Source: Membranipora membranacea
Lineage: Eukaryota > Bryozoa > Gymnolaemata > Cheilostomatida > Membraniporidae
NCBI GenBank assembly: GCA_914767715.1
Contig: OU612074.1
Span: 23,856,062-23,920,061, forward strand
Direction of reading: 5' to 3'
DNA length: 64,000 nt
Shown: piece after piece, positions 1 to 12,100 of the stretch
How the letters are laid out: each line of letters starts with the position of its first letter
How positions within the stretch are numbered: the stretch's first letter is position 1
Made by a program: the position numbers and the translations under genes
Notes under the pieces: generated by a model
What the model was told of the DNA's origin: nothing
The model's input: only the letters and a program-made list of their open reading frames with translations
Database searches by the model: none

Positions 1-2110
1 TCTGTAAAATACCAGTACTTAAGAGATCTTCTAAAACTGCAACATCTTTTGAGTCTTAATCATTCCACCGACTTTATTGCTCCAGGTATGAGAGATATCC
101 AGTCAGACTCTGGTAAAAGTAGCCTCATGTTTGGGCAATACCCATGAGCAGAGATATTCATTGCTAAGTAGTGAAAAAAAATCTCAGCCAGAATGCCTTT
201 CATTTTGAATAAAGGGCGGTCATTCATGACATTGACAACAGGTCATACAATGTAATATTATTGGACCCTTAGGCGATATGAAATAATGAGGGGAAAAATC
301 CAAGCAAATCTTGCATAGTGCATAGACTAATACCTCCTCAAATATTCTCACCCATTGTTTGTAGGAAAAGGATGATACATTGGTGCGGAAGCTCAGATTC
401 TGAGGCAGACATTTAAGATGCTGCAGGAAACTATGTGATCATGTGGAGATAGCTTAGAACTTAATCCACCCTAGCCTGTCTTAACAAGCAAAGTATAACC
501 TTAGAATATCATAAATTAGCCAAAACAGGGGAGATAACTACTGATTTGTTAGAAATGTTAGTTTTTTCTATATATTATTAGGGAAGCTTTCACAGATTGT
601 ATTTTAGTTTCACTTGTTCAAACTTTCTCGATATTACAAAATTATGTCGGACTAGATATGGGAGGCAACTCATAAGTATGCAACTTCATGTACGATTACT
701 TCAGACCTTTTGACTTGCGGAGTGTATGGATTTTAATGTTAGCAGTTGGCGGTCAATCCATTACAGTGATAAAGTGGTGTGAGTTTAGCGAACTTTTCAG
801 CAGGCAGGCTGTCTAATGAAAGCTCGATGTACTTGAGTAGGAATGAGATCATTGTTATTAAAACAGTTTATAATTGAGTGATACATTGAGTTATTAGGAT
901 TTAGTGGGGATGGAGTTATTATCTCATATCATCTGTCATGGTTCCATTAATACCAGCATGTTGTGTTATTTGATAAGATAGGTCATATTGTTATATTTCA
1001 TTTGATATCTAAACCATAGTAGTATAATATTCACTCCTGTATAATATAATAGATGCAGGCAGAGCAGTTGTCTATTGTGGTGAAATAAAACACAAGTTAT
1101 CTGCTCCTGAATATAATCATCAGAAGAAAACGTTAGTTATATAATCAGTACATAATAATAATACAATATCTCACCAGGAGCTTGTTATCGAATATCTACC
1201 TGTGAGGTGATGACCTCTGGTAATCAAACTCCACAAATACATTTCCCAGTGTAAAAATGAAATTTATGAGAGAAAAGTAAAGGTAATATAGACAGTTACT
1301 TCATTCATATACAGTAAGCGTTCATACTTGGAGGATATACAGCTTGTGTATAGTTTATATATGTCAATTACAGTGGCTGAGAGGATATAATTGATGCGTG
1401 TATATCTTGTCTTATTTTCTCTGATATTAATATAGAAATGTAAAGATATCAGTGTTTCTTAGCAATGTGTTTGAGTGAGCAACCTTTGCTCAGCATTCAC
1501 ATCAGATCAGCGTTTAGCTGATATGAAATTTATGGTTCAGTAGATAGTTTGGTGTTTAGTTGACCGCGAGCTCAGTATCTTATCCTGTATATAGTGGTTG
1601 TACAGATCACACATTACTTCTTACTATCCATCTATGGTAAGTTTTAGGCTCTCCTACCTCGTGTCCATCACTGTCCTCAGTTCTCTGTACACAATCTAGA
1701 GATCAACAAGAAAAATAATGTTGATGTCGGTTGGCATTTACACTAATTAGATTTGTCTTATTGTCAGTTATGAGGTAAAACCAATGCAAGGAGTCAATCT
1801 GTTACCATATATGGTCATACAACTGCATTCATTCCAAAACTCTATAAATACTATGAGCTGCTTGGTAAACGCAACAATAACCAACAAACACTCTACCCCA
1901 CAAACACTGTGCCACTCAAACACTCTGTCCCACTTAGAGTGGAGATGACTTTAAAGCTCCACTTACCACTATTATCTCATCACTGACACTGTAAATCCTT
2001 TTAGATAAGTACTATATTACCAGCATTGACTCTTTCACTCAGATAGAAAAATCGCAGCAGATACACATAATGCACCAAACAATAGAACAAACATAGATAG
2101 ATAGTCTAGA
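1..2110. other. No gene recognised; A+T-rich flank downstream of gene A
   Basis: No open frame of note, no transposon protein and no tandem array is seen. The stretch would hold the 3' untranslated region of gene A if the TAA at 2111 is used, or one more small exon if the donor there is used. Confidence 0.5.
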
Positions 2111-3169
2111 TTACTTACCAGGTTGTTGCTCGATCCTCGTTGTGGTCGGATCAGGTAACACAGGATATCTCAGACTATCATCATGGTCTACTATCATCAA
2201 AGGCTCCAGATAGAACCTATTCCTGAGAAATGTACATCTTGTCTGAGGCATGGAGGCTACATAATTCTTTTCAGGATGCCGTCGGTCAGCTCTTGTTCTC
2301 AGCAGGTATTCTGTTCTCTGTACTCCAATCTTAGCCACCACCTGTCTGATCTATAGATATAACATAATCAATCAAAACTTGATGGATTCAAGGCTCATAT
2401 GATTGAGAAATATCCTGAGAGACATTTAAAAGCAAATTTCCAAAAAATGTTGCGTGGTCTACTTGAGAGTAGCCGCGTAGGAAACATGGACTGTTGTTAA
2501 AACTTACAGTCACTGCTAGTTCCTCCATATGATGTAGATGAGCATATTTGTAAAACACTGAGACCAGAGTTCGAATAAAACGTGAGCCCGTTCTCTCACT
2601 TCTCGGAGAGGAAAATGCTGAAAATAAGACAAATAAAACGATATGCATGAATATAACAGAATCAATATAATAAATAGCATATGAGAGTAACCATACATCA
2701 TTGTTATCATTCTGAACAAGCGATCAGGATTAGTTAAAGTGGCACTGATAGAAACAATCCCTGGAAGAAAGAATGAAAGAAGGCATACAGTTTCATAATC
2801 CTTATTGGCAAACTTTTAGGATAAGTTTAGGAGCGCCGACTGAGATTGAATTAATGACATGTGAAAAGATCCCTAGGTCATGGAGACCAATTACATGGAC
2901 ACTCGAAACAAAGCAGTTCTTCACCGTTTAGAGGGTATGACAAAAACCAAGATTTTCCAAATTTCACTGCATTGTATATGATAGTTGGCTTAGTGACTTA
3001 CACTCAAAACTTGACTGCATAATGAGAAAGTCAGCGGTAGAGATATCTTTATCAGCTAGATCTACTACGTCATCATCAATAGGAGGCTGCTGCTGGTGAC
3101 CTGCTCCAGGCTGATTCTGATTGGCCGGAGCCTGTGGAGGCGTGGCTGTTAGCAGCATTTCTCTTTTAC
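2111..3169 (-). CDS. Gene A exons 15 to 17: caspase p10-like subunit and C-terminus
   Basis: Exons 3169-3002, 2617-2508 and 2341-2111. After QACAGS comes a Pro/Gln-rich interdomain linker (ATPPQAPANQNQPGAG). The acidic DDDVVDLADKD stretch after it resembles a caspase processing site. ADFLIMQSS follows, then SPRSERTGSRFIRTL, which matches the SWR...GSWFIQ substrate-binding loop of caspases with Trp replaced by Pro. The last exon contains YVASMPQTRCTFLRNRFYLE, which corresponds to the C-terminal strand of the caspase fold (usually ending KK-L-F). About 30 further residues precede the TAA at 2111-2113. A gtaagt overlaps the stop, so a different last exon below 2,110 is possible. Confidence 0.85.
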
Positions 3170-6100
3170 CTGAATTGATATAAATACCGGGTTTATCTCT
3201 TTATGTACGTGCAGACATGCGATCATTTCGATGGAAAGTTTGATATAAATTTTATTAGTTATTCGCTATTTTCTGCCCCTTTTCCGAGCTGATAAGATTA
3301 TGCTCATCAGTGTGTCTGAATGGTCCTTAGTCTGCCTTCTAGATCCACAGCAGCAAGAGAAATAATTGTGCTTTTAAATATAAAACAATTTAAAAGTGCT
3401 AAAAATCATTTAATACCTTCAGATATTACTAACACTACTACTCACTGCCTGCACAAGCTTGGATAATGACAATCTTTAGCTTCCCTCTCATAGCAGGGAA
3501 GTTCTTGGGAGAGAGTAGATCTATGATCTCCATGATCTTAACTTGTTTCCCATCTGATCCACCTACAGATCCTTCATCTCCATGGGTCATAATGACTAAG
3601 ATAAACGATCTGAGATCTTTGTGTACAGATTCTCCTGTCTGATTATCAACCAGCTGTGTCTCCTTATGGATCTCTGTAACCATGCGCTATATAAAGGACA
3701 TAACGGAAATTGATCAACAGTTGGCTAATTAAACTGAGCCAACTAAGAATGATTTATTTCAAAAATATTTTTGTGGTCATGGAAGGATCTTACTTGTGCA
3801 GAATAACTCCTGTGACCTCCTAGAGTGACATAGCCAAGCTTATCCAGCATCTTCTTCATATTTATATAATCATACTGTGAGCCTCGTCTGGTGTCGTTGT
3901 ATGAGTTAGATATAATCAGGGCTCTTCCTCTTGTGAGAGAGATCGGTGATTCTCCCTGGAAAATGTTTATAATATATTATGGTCTTTGAATGTCTCTGCT
4001 ACCCAATTACAATGTTTAGGGACGGCATGTTTAGTGTTCTGCATGTTGGGTTCAAACATGAGTACAAATACTGGGTAAATTTGATATGCTATGTTATGGT
4101 TAATATGATATGCCTTCACATCAAGATGAATTGACCTGCCTTGTATATAGCAGCAGGATCCAAATAGATTGGCTCCAAGTCAATCAAAGCGTCATCAGAG
4201 GTCACTATACTGATAATCTCATCTAGTTCGGCTGGTTGTAAGGTGGCTGATGAAAGTGATTCTGCCGAGCCAGATGATACAGAGCCAGATCCTGGTTAAC
4301 ATAGTAGAACATAATACCGTGTATTACTATAATTTTATTGATGCTTGTTGATGAGGTTTCGTTTCCTGTAACCTAATCATGCACTGTGGTCTGTGCATTG
4401 GCTTTAAATTTTAAATGTCAACATCAAAAACATTCATTTGGTTTGCCTGAAAAATCTATGCAAAAAAGCTGATATAAGAGGTATGATACTATATTGACTA
4501 CCTTGAGAGTTGTTTTCTGGTACCATATATCCGATGTACTTGTCCAAAACCTGAACTCCTTTCTCTGTGATTCTTCCACCTAGCAAAGTAATGCAGATCA
4601 GTGTAAAATATATGTTGAACATGAACGAAGAGCACAACGACATTTTTAATAGATTTTCCGCTGATTGTTGAAAAGAAGACCTATCTCATCAATATCCTAC
4701 ACTTTTTAAAATTTAAAATTAAAAATGATACCAAAACTACCCGATAAGACAATCAGATATACTCACATGGGTATATCAGTGGATGTGGAACTGAAGGTCG
4801 ACCTTTGACACGTTTATCTTGTTTACATTCACGGACCTCCTCACCATCATACTCCATGTTAGATCCAGTCATCCATTTAGGGTTCACTTTAGTGATTGGT
4901 CTGTTCTGGTTTGTGAGCAGGCAGTGAGAGCAGTAGAATACTGTGTCATAGTGAGCCCCGGGCCACACCTCATTCAATGCCACTTTCAGCTGCTGTGCAC
5001 TTTCCAACTGATCTTTCCAAGACTTAGCGAGGTTCTTAGAGCTGGTCAATGCTAGAATGGTGATTTTCCTCTCAGGGTGGCTGTGGAACATGTACTTCAT
5101 TGTACCATTTCCCTCCTTTACACAAGCACCATTCTTCCCCGCTTCTATGGTGGCAAATTCTGTGATGTGGTGATCCAGATAGATTGCAGTGAGAAGGTGG
5201 TACACGTATCCCGGCAGTGGGAGACCATTCAGGGAAATGTCAAACTTCAGTGGAATGAAGTCCCCCGTTTCGACAACAGTGATCTCCCTCTGACTGAAGT
5301 ATGGGATAATGTAATGAAACTCGGATGTGTCCTGAATTGGGCCACAAATCAAATGAAAGACTTTCAGTGCTGAGATGGCAAGCTTAGGGGGCAACTCGGA
5401 TTCATCTTTGATCACTTTAGTTAGCAGTATTGAGTTCATCATTCCAGTTTCTTGAAATTTGACAATCATTTCTTCATATTCCCTCTTGTTTATCTTCTTC
5501 TCATTATTCTTCTCATCAGGTATGAACGGAGTGAAATTACTCAGTCGTTCTTCCCAGGCCTTTTGGCTTGAGTGATCAAAGATCAACTCCACTAGTTTTG
5601 TGAGGACTTCGATGCGGTGAAATACAATGTTGGCAAGATCTTCCCTCTTTTGATACCACAGCACTTTGCCTATTTCATGAAGGTATTGAAGTATCTGGTG
5701 GTCTTTCTCATGCGGAAATAATGCATCTAATTCCTCCAGTGTCAGATAGGGTTTATCTGTCTCCTGTGCACATGTCTGCATGATTTCATACCAGTTTTCT
5801 GGAATTTCTGTGAGAAGTGACAGCCCTATTGAGAGGAGGTTTGACTTCAGATCAACTATTGCCTTTCCCTTTGTTCCTTTACTGATAACTATAGGTTTGT
5901 GTGCCTTTAGAAGAGATTTTGATGTTGCGAGGAAGCTTTTCATAAGAAAGAAAGGGCTGTTAGATGGGGCCATGACCTCCTCCTCACCTATAACTCTCCT
6001 GCGTAAAATCTCTGTTGTATCAACCAACTGATTCTTCCTCATTGTAAATACTTTATCATCTTTGATACAGTCACGATGGGTCAGAACTAAAAGAGGAGGG

Positions 6101-9100
6101 CCAGCCTGGGGGCAGGAGAGGTAAAGATGGCAGAGCCAATCAAAACAAAGCTTCTCACAAGCCGCTTCAGCACTAATCTCAGTCACTAGTTTGTCAAACT
6201 CAGCTATGTCCACGACCAACAGAGGCACAAACTGGGATCTGAAGGACAGCTGGTAGGTGAAATGGTAGATCACCTGACCACCAAAGTCATGGAATACAAG
6301 CTTCGACCTCTCATTTATGTCAGCCTCGCACACCTTGAATACTTTGGTTGCCTCATCTAGCTTGTTCTTTGTGGTCCGCGTTGTCAAGGATCTTTTGTCA
6401 TTCTGTATAGATTTAACGAGGCTTGACTTCCCAGCCATAGTTTCACCAATAACAGTTACTGGGATGAACTGGAACTTGCTGTCACCGCATCTTTCAAGAT
6501 CAGCCAGATATTTGAATAAAACTCTGAGACCAAGTTGACAGATAGCATAAGGAGGACAAATCAGCGATCTACATCCATCCATTTCAAGAGTTTCCAGTTT
6601 GCTGAGTTTATGCAGAGTTGTAGGAAGTCTAGTTAAAGATCTATTCTGAATGACATTTAACTTCTCTAAACTCGATAACCCGGATATACTAAGAGAAAGG
6701 AGAACAAAGGAAAAGATCTCAGAATATTTGCTTGGGTTATGTGATATACGGAATCTGATAATATTTTCTGAATAATAATATAATTCTGGCAATAATATGG
6801 ACAATGCATACAAAACCAACAGAGTTTTACACAGTATTAATTGTAGATTTTACAAGTCATTTATATGCATTATGTGGCATAGGTTTTACTAAAGTAAGTT
6901 ATCATGCAAATAATTTTTCCCACGAATCAAATGGATGATTATAATTATCAAATTAATTGATAAAACTTTAATTCAATTGTAACCAGGTGTGATAAATGGA
7001 TAGCACCAAAGGCTGTGACGCCCGGGGATCAAATCCTGATTGGGGTTGTTCATTTTGAAGTGGGAAATAGAAGCATGGGAACTGATTATGCCTCATTGTT
7101 CAAGTGAATGGGATGTTTAAAATCGTTAATATAACTAAAAATAAATGTTTTTTTGTTGGTAGAGTACAAAATATGAAAAGCGAGACTGGATATGATGTTG
7201 AACGAGGCACCAGACCAGGTGATAAGGGAGTGTGCTCCAACACTTGACATGGGAAAAAAATGGTCTGTCTCAGAGGTTTTCAGAGATGCCAAATCACAAG
7301 TGGAGATAAGCGAGATTGTGGGTGCTGCTACAGTTGCACTTCGTGGCAACGGCTGAAAAGCAAACCGGTGGTTCTCGAAAGAATGCCAATAGGTAAGACT
7401 GGAGATGATAATTGATGAGGTGCGCAAGATGGAGGAGGATACTGTCGAATTGCCCGCAGAGCCTGGGAAGATACACGTATAGGCATAATCAAGTCCTGAA
7501 AGCGTTGTGTAATGATGAACAGCGGAGAATGGCAGGTGAGTTGCGACCTCACAGAGCAGCTCAGCATGCCACAGCATATAATAATCACAAACCAAAGACC
7601 AGACTTAATTGTCTGGTCTGACAAAGAAAATGCACTAATACTGATCGAATTTACGGTGCCATTGGAAGGAAATCTCTCATACACACATAAGAGAAAATTG
7701 GGAAGCTACAAAGATCTGGTGACACAATGCCACCGAAGGTTGGAAGTTGGCTGCCTTGGATTCATGGCTTGGCCCTCGCATAAGAGGCAGGCTCTGAGGG
7801 CTCGATGAGATTAATTGAGATGCTCATCAACACACAAGGGTCGCTTCATGCTGCTGGGGCCGGCCATGAGGAGGTTGTACTAGAAAAGGCCTCGAAACAG
7901 CACTTGACTCACGATGGTTTCTAGCTGAAGACCTGGTGTTGTGCAGTGGTACGCGGTTGTATCCCCCACTAAAAATAAATGTTGGGATTCTTAACGAGGC
8001 AGACAGTCCTACCTCAATATGAATGATGCTCATCAAAACTCATTATCCCTATATTATGTTATATTATTCTGTTATGTTATTCTTTAAACTTATCTATACA
8101 CAAACATTGTTTTGTGACAAATCACATACCAGCCGGAGTGAGAGTAGAATAACTAAAAATAGAAACAAACCTATTATGTGGCAATTGAACGCTATCAACA
8201 CTGTCCAATTTTTGCAATTACAACAAAAAGACAAGTCACATAGGGTTGTACTGTGATCAAAGTAGAGGCAGCATATAAAATAGCGGGGAATGATTTTGGA
8301 GGCGACAACAGTGGTCAGGGCTTGATGCATCTCGGGGCCTTGTACCAATTCAAGAGTGATGCAGTCTATCCAAATCCATAGTTCTGTCAAATTACTTTCC
8401 TATTCTTGCAACATAAAATTTTATAAAGAGATATATTGCTGCATTGGATGTCAGGAGTGGTCTGTTAGTTAAGGGTGCAGACTTGTGATCTATGAGGTCC
8501 AGGTTCAAATCCGGGTGCCGGCAGTCATTTCTGATTTAGTAATGGCCAGCCAATCATCCTAGCGAAACGGGACTATAAATCTCAAAGGTCCACTGTGTGT
8601 TTGCACACCCACATGCAGTAAAAAGATCCCCTTTGCCTCTTCGATAATAAGAGTAGCCGGAATTCCGGGGGGCAGGGGTATAGGGTGCGGCTTGAGTACC
8701 ACGGGTCCATATACCTGTACTCTGAAGGGGTAACCAACTCCTCAATGACGACTTAGACTTATTGCTCCATTGATATGTTTGAACAAATTCTTCAATAAAT
8801 TTCTAAGCTTCAAATTTTCGTAAAGACTGGAAGCTGACAATGACAAAACAAAACTAGAGGGGATCCAGCGCTCTGCTACTCGGATTATGCTAACATTCTC
8901 TGACAACTGTGAACAGAGACTTGACAATCTAGCACTGCCGCCCATAAAATTTTCCGGCTCACCTCTTGCGGTAAACAATCCACTGAAATAGCCGACAACG
9001 ATCATCACTCCCTGAACCGTCGCATTAGAATAAATGCAAGCAGAACATCCGTCCGTAGAGTAAAAATAGATAAATACAAGCCATCCAAGTGTAGAACAAC

Positions 9101-12100
9101 TAGAAGACAAAAACAATTTTTTTTGGAATTTTACGCACGATTTTTCAACCGATGCTGCTCAGACTCTTTTTTATTTTTTAATTTTACATTTATGTGCCGT
9201 ACATTTGATGCTATTAACCTATTATAAGATGGATGGATAATAATAAATCAAAAAACCAACTTCACACTTCAAACTCCAAGACCAAAATTCTGAGCTCAGA
9301 CTGAACCTGTGCTAGAGAGTGCTTACTTGTGAGTAATTTTTTATCCTGCACCAAACTATGATATAGTGCATGGTAATCGCCGAGCAAATATTATTGAATT
9401 CGATCCCCTTCAGCCAACTGCTGCCGATTTTTGTTAGGGTGTCATTGAGGCAACATGGATACTTTGTCAAGTTGGTTGAAAGGGGTAATATTGAACAATA
9501 CACATGATAACAATGAGAGTGTTGATTGTTAGCATTTGCTACAACTGTTAACTTATATTGTTGGTACAGCACTATTTGTCCTAACAGTCAATGGAATGAA
9601 TTCTATAGCAATATGGGAAGATAACTCTTACAAACAAACCCTTGTTCGTCGCGAACAAAATCTGTACTTTAACTTTTTCCAACCTTATCTGAATTTATTT
9701 TTGACCTGAGCGAGAGACATTTTAATAAGATAGCGAGTGATCCAGAACATCCACTTTTTAGTAGAGTAATACGAAACAATAACAGAACATCCTCTTGCTT
9801 AAATACTACTTTCCGACCCAAGACCTGCAAGACTCAAAAACATGCCAAATCTTTTTTCCAGCCTTAATGTCTTATTTTAACAACATACAACCTTAACCTT
9901 TCTTAGTCCATATATTAATTAATGTACACATTCAATTTTATCATTCTCATGATACCGAATGTACAAATAAACTGAAACTGAAACTGTAGTGTGTGGTATG
10001 TCACAACCGTCATACTTAATATGAGTTATTACACTAATAATCACACAGATAAGATGATGATCAAAATTCAGACCTAGATGGGTCTCGAACCCAGGTCCGA
10101 ATGCAATGCAGGCAATGCCGCTAACGGTATGTGGACCCAGATTCGAGTCCCAGTCAGGTCTAAATTTTGATCATCATCTTATCTGTGTGATTATTAGTGT
10201 AATAACTCTTAAAAAGTATGACAGTTGTGACGTACCACAGGGGAAACATCCGCTTATTCCCTATGCCGATTGAAGGTGATCACCCTGGAAGTTTGAGAGG
10301 CCATAACTTCCTCAATATCTGGATTCTTAAACTTGAATTCGCTCATATGATAGAATAAAATATGGAGAATAAGATGTGATACAAAATAGCAGCCTCAAAT
10401 TAAGTCTTTAATGGCAAGGCTGCAATGTCTGCGCCAGTTTTGCTCTCTGTTTGCAGGCAGATCAGAGCACACCTGGGGGACAACCAAATCCTACTGCAGT
10501 TGGCCTCCAGGCGTGCTCCGACCTGCCTGCAAACAGAGAGCAAACTGGCGGAGACATTGCGGCCTTGCCATTAAGGCAAAATAATTTTCGCCGCCCATGC
10601 TTCGGGATGTGGCGCGTGATATGACATCCGATTTTAATCAACCTTGAACCAGTTTTTCGTTGACATCGCCGGAACTTTGTCTGATATCAACCTCAAATCT
10701 GCTCTAACCGATCTACCATATGACAGTACACATTGCGCAAGTAAAACGCTGGCTGCGTAATATAGACACATCGAAGTCAACATGTGCATCAGACTTTCCC
10801 TCATAAGTCTCAAAGTATTGTTGTGAGGATTGGTGCATACCAATGTGGGATCTAAATAAACAAATGGACAGAAATGGTAGATGAAAAGAACTGTCACGCT
10901 GATCCTACCGCTTTCCTGGCCATGTCAAAGGCTTTTGACAGAATGGAAAAAAATAAAAGTAATAGAGAAGCATTCATCAAGAAAAGTTGACAAGGATCTA
11001 ATCTCTATTGTGCATGCTTCTTGGATGGCAGAGAGCGAAAAGTAAGGTTAGGCAACTCCATCAGCCTAACCTTGAAAACGAAAAATGGAACACCTCAGGG
11101 AACTCTCCTAGGACCAATTTTCTGGTTACTGTATATCGACTCACGGTCAACCAAGCACGGGACCATTGACAAGTATGGGGATGACCTCACCAAAACACCC
11201 AAGGTCAGCAGTGCTGCTAGGGACTATATATGATATTACCAACTGGTGTGATAACCACAATATGCCAGCCATTGCGATCGCACATCATAGATCAGACTAA
11301 AATTCTGATCTGACGTAGAGAAAAGCGCCATACTGGTGGAATCTAGGGTGCCTGGTGACACAATGCCTATACAAAGGATATAATTGAAAATAATTCCCAG
11401 TGGAAGTAGGCTTCCATGAAGATGCGGCTAGATCAGCTATCAATTTCGAGAATTGCGTTTTCAGACAAAGAACACAAACAGGCGATAAAAAGCGAGGTAT
11501 AAGTACTAAACTGAGAGGAGTAAGTGATCAGCTCCTTGGGTACTCAGGGTATTAGGTAGAGTTGGGATTGTGGCTCCAATACCCGCAAAAAAGATCACTC
11601 CCAAGGTGTCCTATAAAGATTTTCAGGCAAAAACAGAACGAAAATAGTAATTTTGCAGCCATTTGTTGATGGTCATAAGGGGACGTTGTAGCGAACTTTA
11701 GATAGAACAGTTAAAACATCATATCATATAAACAAGGAATGGGACTTAAACTGCGTTTTTTAACAAAGTAGATTATGTTGTATGACAGGGAGGAATTTTG
11801 AGTGTTGATGTAAATCAACATGATAATCTGAGGGGGGGAGGGGGTGGACTTTCTCAACTATCATTGAGATACCAATTGTGAAAAAAAAAACATTTTCACC
11901 TTAATACTACCCGATAAACAACTTAATTAATCAATCAGATGGGTGCAGTTCTTATGAGTAAAATAAAGGATTAATTTAGTTACAATAACAGTGTTTTGAA
12001 AACAACTATACTGTACTTGCCTCTCAGGTATCTCTGTTAGATCACAATGTCTCAGATCTAGCTTTTTGAGACACTTCAGATCCCCTATCCGGCTGGGTAA

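Noticed and set aside
2620-2762. Possible alternative exon on the minus strand (IVSISATLTNPDRLFRMI) between p20 and p10
   Set aside because: It has a fair acceptor but no convincing donor, and the flanking exons join in phase without it; kept only as a possible rare variant.
6692-6819. N-terminal extension of the Roc-COR frame up to 6,819
   Set aside because: No LRR pattern; a good acceptor at 6,689-6,690 joins in phase to the LRR exon at 12,021.
8742-9116. 124-codon minus frame next to the SINE
   Set aside because: No recognised domain, no splice or neighbour support; likely chance.
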